A DNA stretch of 64,000 nucleotides, from positions 64,501-128,500 of the forward strand of contig NZ_CP101125.1 in the NCBI RefSeq assembly GCF_024296925.1, in the 5' to 3' direction. The position numbers and the translations under genes were made by a program. Origin of the DNA: Pseudomonas nunensis (GTDB lineage Bacteria; Pseudomonadota; Gammaproteobacteria; Pseudomonadales; Pseudomonadaceae). The notes beneath the pieces were generated by a model. That model was not told where the DNA came from and made no database searches. It was given only the letters and a program-made list of their open reading frames with translations. Below are positions 60,099-64,000 of this stretch, piece by piece. Within the stretch, counting starts at the first letter, position 1, and each line of letters starts with the position of its first letter.

Positions 60099-61458
60099 AG
60101 CCTTGAAACTGAGCGAACTGACCGGCGCGCTGAATGCTCGTTTGGTCGCTGCCGATGCCAGTTTCGACGGTGTCAGCATCGACAGCCGCGCGATCAAGCC
60201 AGGCCAGTTGTTCATTGCCCTGACCGGTCCGCGCTTCGATGGGCATGACTATCTGAATGACGTTGCCGGTAAAGGCGCCGTCGCGGCACTGGTCGAGCGC
60301 GAAGTCGCCGACAGCACCTTGCCGCAACTCGTCGTGAAAGACACTCGCCAGGCCCTCGGCCAACTCGGCGCGCTGAACCGTGCTGCTTATAGCAACCCGG
60401 TCGCCGCAGTGACGGGTTCCAGCGGCAAGACCACGGTCAAGGAAATGCTCGCGAGCATCCTGCGCACTCGCGGTCCGGTGCATGCGACCCGTGGCAACCT
60501 GAACAACGACCTCGGCGTGCCGCTGACCTTGCTCGAACTGGCGCCGGAACACACCGCCGCCGTGATCGAACTCGGTGCTTCGCGCCTGGGTGAAATTGCC
60601 TACACCGTGGGCATGACCAAGCCCCACGTGGCCATCCTCAATAACGCCGGGACCGCTCACGTCGGTGAGTTCGGCGGGCCGGACAAAATCGTTGAAGCCA
60701 AAGGCGAGATTATCGAAGGGCTGGATGCCGATGGCGTCGCCGTTCTGAATCTCGACGACAAGGCGTTTGGCATCTGGAAGGCCCGCGCTGGCAGCCGCAA
60801 AGTGCTGACCTTCGCCCTGAACAACCCAAGTGCCGATTTCTACGCCAGCGACCTCGATCGCGATGCTCGCGGCTGCCCGGCCTTCAACCTGCACAGTCCT
60901 GAAGGTGTGGAACGGGTTCAACTGAACCTGCTCGGCACCCATAACGTCGCCAATGCCATGGCCGCTGCCGCTGCTGCGCATGCCTTGGGCGTGTCGCTGT
61001 TCGGCATCGCCACTGGCCTGGGCGCGGTTCAGCCGGTCAAGGGCCGCACCGTTGCGCAACTGGCGACCAACGGCATGCGCGTGATTGATGACACTTACAA
61101 CGCGAACCCCACCTCGATGTGCGCCGCCGTTGATATACTCGCCGGCTTTTCCGGGCGCACCGTTCTGGTGCTCGGGGATATCGGCGAGTTGGGCGACTGG
61201 GCAGAGCAGGGGCACCGCGACGTGGGCGAGTACGCCCGTGGCAAGGTTTCCGCGCTTTACGCAGTCGGGCCAATGATGGCTCACGCCGTGAACGCATTTG
61301 GCCCGCAGGCCTTTCACTTCAGCACCCAGGCTGAACTGATCGAAGCCCTGGGCGCCGAGCAAGATACAAACACCACTATTTTGATCAAGGGCTCGCGTAG
61401 CGCTGCGATGGAAAACATCGTCGCCGCTTTGTGCGGGTCCAGTCTGGAGAAACATTAA
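60091..61458 (+). CDS. murF: UDP-MurNAc-tripeptide--D-alanyl-D-alanine ligase
   Basis: 455 residues. ATP loop [15 protein letters not shown] (about 107-121), [18 protein letters not shown] and the C-terminal [13 protein letters not shown] match the Mur ligase family. It adds D-Ala-D-Ala to complete the pentapeptide precursor. It overlaps murE by eight bases and mraY by one. Confidence 0.97.
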   Translation: MLKALKLSELTGALNARLVAADASFDGVSIDSRAIKPGQLFIALTGPRFDGHDYLNDVAGKGAVAALVEREVADSTLPQLVVKDTRQALGQLGALNRAAYSNPVAAVTGSSGKTTVKEMLASILRTRGPVHATRGNLNNDLGVPLTLLELAPEHTAAVIELGASRLGEIAYTVGMTKPHVAILNNAGTAHVGEFGGPDKIVEAKGEIIEGLDADGVAVLNLDDKAFGIWKARAGSRKVLTFALNNPSADFYASDLDRDARGCPAFNLHSPEGVERVQLNLLGTHNVANAMAAAAAAHALGVSLFGIATGLGAVQPVKGRTVAQLATNGMRVIDDTYNANPTSMCAAVDILAGFSGRTVLVLGDIGELGDWAEQGHRDVGEYARGKVSALYAVGPMMAHAVNAFGPQAFHFSTQAELIEALGAEQDTNTTILIKGSRSAAMENIVAALCGSSLEKH

Positions 61459-62540
61459 TGCTGCTGCTGTTAGCGGAGTACTTGCAACAGTTCTACAAAG
61501 GCTTCGCGGTCTTTCAGTACCTGACCCTGCGCGGGATTCTCGGTGTGCTGACCGCGCTGGTTTTGTCGCTGTGCTATGGCCCGTGGATGATCCGCACGTT
61601 GCAGAACCGTCAGATCGGCCAGTCCGTTCGTAACGACGGTCCGCAATCGCACCTGTCCAAATCCGGCACCCCGACCATGGGCGGCGCGTTGATTCTGTCG
61701 TCCATCGGCGTCAGCACTTTGCTGTGGGCTGACCTGAGCAACCGTTATGTCTGGACCGTGTTGCTGGTGACCTTGCTGTTCGGCGCCATCGGCTGGGTCG
61801 ACGACTACCGCAAGGTGATCGAGAAGAACTCCAAAGGCCTTCCGAGCCGCTGGAAGTATTTCTGGCAATCGGTGTTCGGCCTCGGCGCGGCGATCTTCCT
61901 TTATATGACCGCAGCGACTCCGGTGGAAACCACCCTGATCCTGCCGATGCTCAAGGACTACAGCATTCCGCTGGGCATTGGTTTTGTGGTCCTGACCTAT
62001 TTCGTGATTGTCGGTTCGAGCAACGCGGTCAACCTGACTGACGGCCTCGATGGCCTGGCGATCATGCCGACCGTGATGGTGGGCGGTGGTCTGGGGATCT
62101 TCTGCTACCTGTCCGGTAACGTGAAGTTCGCTGAATACCTGTTGATCCCTTACGTACCCGGCGCCGGTGAACTGATCGTGTTCTGCGGCGCGTTGATCGG
62201 TGCGGGCCTGGGCTTCCTCTGGTTCAACACCTATCCGGCACAAGTATTCATGGGCGACGTCGGCGCGCTGGCGCTGGGCGCAGCCTTGGGCACCATCGCG
62301 GTGATCGTCCGTCAGGAAATCGTCCTGTTCATCATGGGCGGCGTGTTCGTGATGGAAACCCTGTCGGTGGTCATCCAGGTGGCCTCCTTCAAGATGACCG
62401 GGCGCCGCGTGTTCCGCATGGCACCGATACACCACCACTTTGAACTCAAGGGCTGGCCTGAGCCGCGCGTGATCGTCCGTTTCTGGATCATCACCGTGAT
62501 TCTCGTACTGGTCGGCCTTGCCACCCTGAAGCTGAGGTAG
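61458..62540 (+). CDS. mraY: Phospho-MurNAc-pentapeptide transferase (lipid I synthase)
   Basis: 360-residue membrane enzyme with ten helices. Conserved Asp-rich loops are in [30 protein letters not shown] and [13 protein letters not shown], and the HHHFELKG motif is at the C-terminal side ([15 protein letters not shown]). It transfers phospho-MurNAc-pentapeptide to undecaprenyl phosphate. ATG at 61458 overlaps the murF TAA; an in-frame codon at 61431 lies within murF. Confidence 0.97.
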   Translation: MLLLLAEYLQQFYKGFAVFQYLTLRGILGVLTALVLSLCYGPWMIRTLQNRQIGQSVRNDGPQSHLSKSGTPTMGGALILSSIGVSTLLWADLSNRYVWTVLLVTLLFGAIGWVDDYRKVIEKNSKGLPSRWKYFWQSVFGLGAAIFLYMTAATPVETTLILPMLKDYSIPLGIGFVVLTYFVIVGSSNAVNLTDGLDGLAIMPTVMVGGGLGIFCYLSGNVKFAEYLLIPYVPGAGELIVFCGALIGAGLGFLWFNTYPAQVFMGDVGALALGAALGTIAVIVRQEIVLFIMGGVFVMETLSVVIQVASFKMTGRRVFRMAPIHHHFELKGWPEPRVIVRFWIITVILVLVGLATLKLR

Positions 62541-62545
62541 AACGA

Positions 62546-63892
62546 GTGTCTCTGATCGCTTCTGACCACTTCCGCATCGTTGTCGGCCTCGGCAAGAGCG
62601 GCATGTCCCTGGTTCGCTTCCTGGCGAACCGGGGCACGTCGTTTGCCGTGGCCGATACGCGGGAAAATCCACCGGAACTGGCCACGCTCAAGCGTGACTA
62701 TCCGCACGTGGAAGTGCGTTGTGGCGAGCTGGACGTCGAATTCCTGTGCCGTGCCGACGAGCTCTACGTGAGCCCCGGCCTGGCGCTGGCGACCCCGGCC
62801 CTGCAGGCTGCCGCCACCCGTGGCGTGAAATTGTCCGGCGACATCGAGCTGTTCGCGCGTAACGCGAAAGCGCCAATTGTCGCCATCAGCGGTTCCAACG
62901 CGAAAAGCACCGTCACCACCCTGGTCGGCGAGATGGCCGCTGCGGCGGGCAAGCGTGTGGCGGTCGGTGGCAACCTCGGCACGCCGGCGCTGGACTTGCT
63001 CAGCGACGACGTCGAGTTGTACGTGATGGAACTGTCGAGCTTCCAGCTCGAAACCACCGATCAACTCAACGCCGAAGTGGCGACCGTGCTCAACGTCAGC
63101 GAAGACCACATGGACCGCTACAGCGGCCTGCCGGCCTATCACCTGGCCAAGCACCGGATCTTCCGCGGGGCCAAACAGTTTGTGGTCAACCGTCAGGACG
63201 CCTTGAGCCGTCCGTTGATGGGCGAGGGCCAGCCATGCTGGACCTTCGGTTTGAGCAAGCCTGATTTCAAGGCATTTGGCATCCGCGAAGAAGACGGCGA
63301 GAAGTACTTGGCCTTCGAATTCCAGAACCTGATGCCGGTGCGCGAATTGAAGATTCGTGGCGCGCATAACCAGTCCAATGCCCTCGCGGCGCTGGCGCTG
63401 GGGCATGCCGTCGGCCTGCCGTTCGATGCCATGTTGTCGAGCCTGCGCACCTTCGCTGGCCTCGAACATCGCTGCCAATGGGTCCGTGACCTGGACGGCG
63501 TGGGCTACTACAACGATTCCAAAGCCACCAACGTCGGCGCCGCACTGGCCGCCATCGAAGGCCTGGGTGCGGACATCGACGGCAAAGTCGTGCTGATCGC
63601 CGGTGGCGACGGCAAAGGTGCCGAGTTCAAGGAATTGCGTGATCCGGTGGCGGCCAACTGCCGCGCCGTGATTTTGATGGGCCGCGACTCCGACAAGATC
63701 GGTGAAGCCATTGGCGATGCCGTGCCGCTGATCCGTGTCGCTTCGCTGGTCGAAGCCGTGGAGCAATGCCGCGCCGCTGCGCACCCCGGTGACGTGGTGC
63801 TGTTGTCGCCAGCCTGCGCCAGTTTCGACATGTTCAAGAATTATGAAGACCGTGGTCACCAGTTCGTCCGCGCTGTGGAGGATCTGGCATGA
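62546..63892 (+). CDS. murD: UDP-MurNAc-L-alanine--D-glutamate ligase
   Basis: 448 residues. N-terminal nucleotide-fold RIVVGLGKSGMSLVRFLANR; ATP loop AISGSNAKSTVTTL (the family's usual GTNGK reads GSNAK here, as in other pseudomonads); LNVSEDHMDRYSG; C-terminal YNDSKATNVGAALAAI. It adds D-glutamate to UDP-MurNAc-L-Ala. GTG start at 62546. It overlaps ftsW by four bases. Confidence 0.96.
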   Translation: MSLIASDHFRIVVGLGKSGMSLVRFLANRGTSFAVADTRENPPELATLKRDYPHVEVRCGELDVEFLCRADELYVSPGLALATPALQAAATRGVKLSGDIELFARNAKAPIVAISGSNAKSTVTTLVGEMAAAAGKRVAVGGNLGTPALDLLSDDVELYVMELSSFQLETTDQLNAEVATVLNVSEDHMDRYSGLPAYHLAKHRIFRGAKQFVVNRQDALSRPLMGEGQPCWTFGLSKPDFKAFGIREEDGEKYLAFEFQNLMPVRELKIRGAHNQSNALAALALGHAVGLPFDAMLSSLRTFAGLEHRCQWVRDLDGVGYYNDSKATNVGAALAAIEGLGADIDGKVVLIAGGDGKGAEFKELRDPVAANCRAVILMGRDSDKIGEAIGDAVPLIRVASLVEAVEQCRAAAHPGDVVLLSPACASFDMFKNYEDRGHQFVRAVEDLA

Positions 63893-64000
63893 GCCTGCGA
63901 AATATCATCAAGCCGTATCCATCGCCGATTATCACCGGGCGCGGCATCGACCTCGACTTCCCGATGCTCGCCGGTTGCCTGGCTTTGATCGGCCTCGGGC
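63889..64000 (+). CDS. ftsW: Peptidoglycan polymerase FtsW (5' end only)
   Basis: Only the first 37 codons lie in the window: MSLRNIIKPYPSPIITGRGI then DLDFPMLAGCLALIGLG, with the start of the first membrane helix. Position after murD (ATGA overlap) and the sequence fit FtsW, the SEDS glycosyltransferase of the divisome. Confidence 0.88.
   Translation, partial: MSLRNIIKPYPSPIITGRGIDLDFPMLAGCLALIGLG

Overview
The window is core chromosome of a Pseudomonas of the P. fluorescens group. The evidence is the gene order. The first part (FAD oxidoreductase, TIGR01777 epimerase, hemH, uraA, upp, hpt, PA4642-family gene, mqo) follows the P. aeruginosa PAO1 block around PA4660-PA4640 in reverse. The last 27 kb (zapG/yhcB, hydrolase, trpS, zapE, AraC-type regulator, acyl-CoA dehydrogenase, tas-like reductase, rplM-rpsI, petABC, sspAB, dolP-gmhA-yraN-lpoA, rsmI, rnpB, dcw cluster) follows PA4440-PA4413. 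High GC, strong antisense shadow ORFs and abundant Pseudomonas-type REP palindromes agree. No prophage, IS element, CRISPR array, tRNA or rRNA gene was seen.

Layout. 0-9 kb: porphyrin end-step (hemH) beside photo-protection-type genes, then nucleobase salvage (uraA-upp, hpt) and malate:quinone oxidoreductase, followed by a 737-bp gene-free stretch. 9-23 kb: small conserved or hypothetical proteins, lipoproteins, an acyltransferase, an HMCES-like protein, a chemoreceptor, an M48 protease, a manganese-riboswitch-controlled GDT1-type exporter, rsmC, a 2-hydroxyacid dehydrogenase, a LysE exporter and a regulator/MFS-exporter pair. 23-32 kb: a likely catabolic unit (AlkK-like acyl-CoA synthetase, DUF1302 and DUF1329 exported proteins, MalT-type LuxR activator). 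31.8-35.2 kb: a 1135-residue serralysin-like RTX metalloprotease with a large internal duplication; it is AT-richer than its surroundings and looks accessory. 35-44 kb: MBL hydrolase, OmpA lipoprotein, zapG, trpS, zapE and a regulator/acyl-CoA dehydrogenase pair. 44.5-49.6 kb: L13-S9, the cytochrome bc1 operon and sspAB. 49.8-54.8 kb: the lpoA-yraN-gmhA-dolP operon, rsmI and the RNase P RNA. 55.1 kb to the end: the division and cell-wall operon from mraZ into ftsW, with tightly overlapping genes and a clear promoter plus MraZ operator.

Most of this is housekeeping sequence, and I found no convincing wholly new defence or mobile system. The items best worth following up are: the Mn riboswitch leader with two mutually exclusive helices; the protease with a near-identical 350-residue internal repeat; very long perfect palindromes whose arms vary in a compensated way; a YegP-like domain fused to TrpS; an HMCES homologue lacking two of four catalytic residues; a pair of palindromic sites in the mqo upstream region; and a candidate light-regulator operator at the left end.
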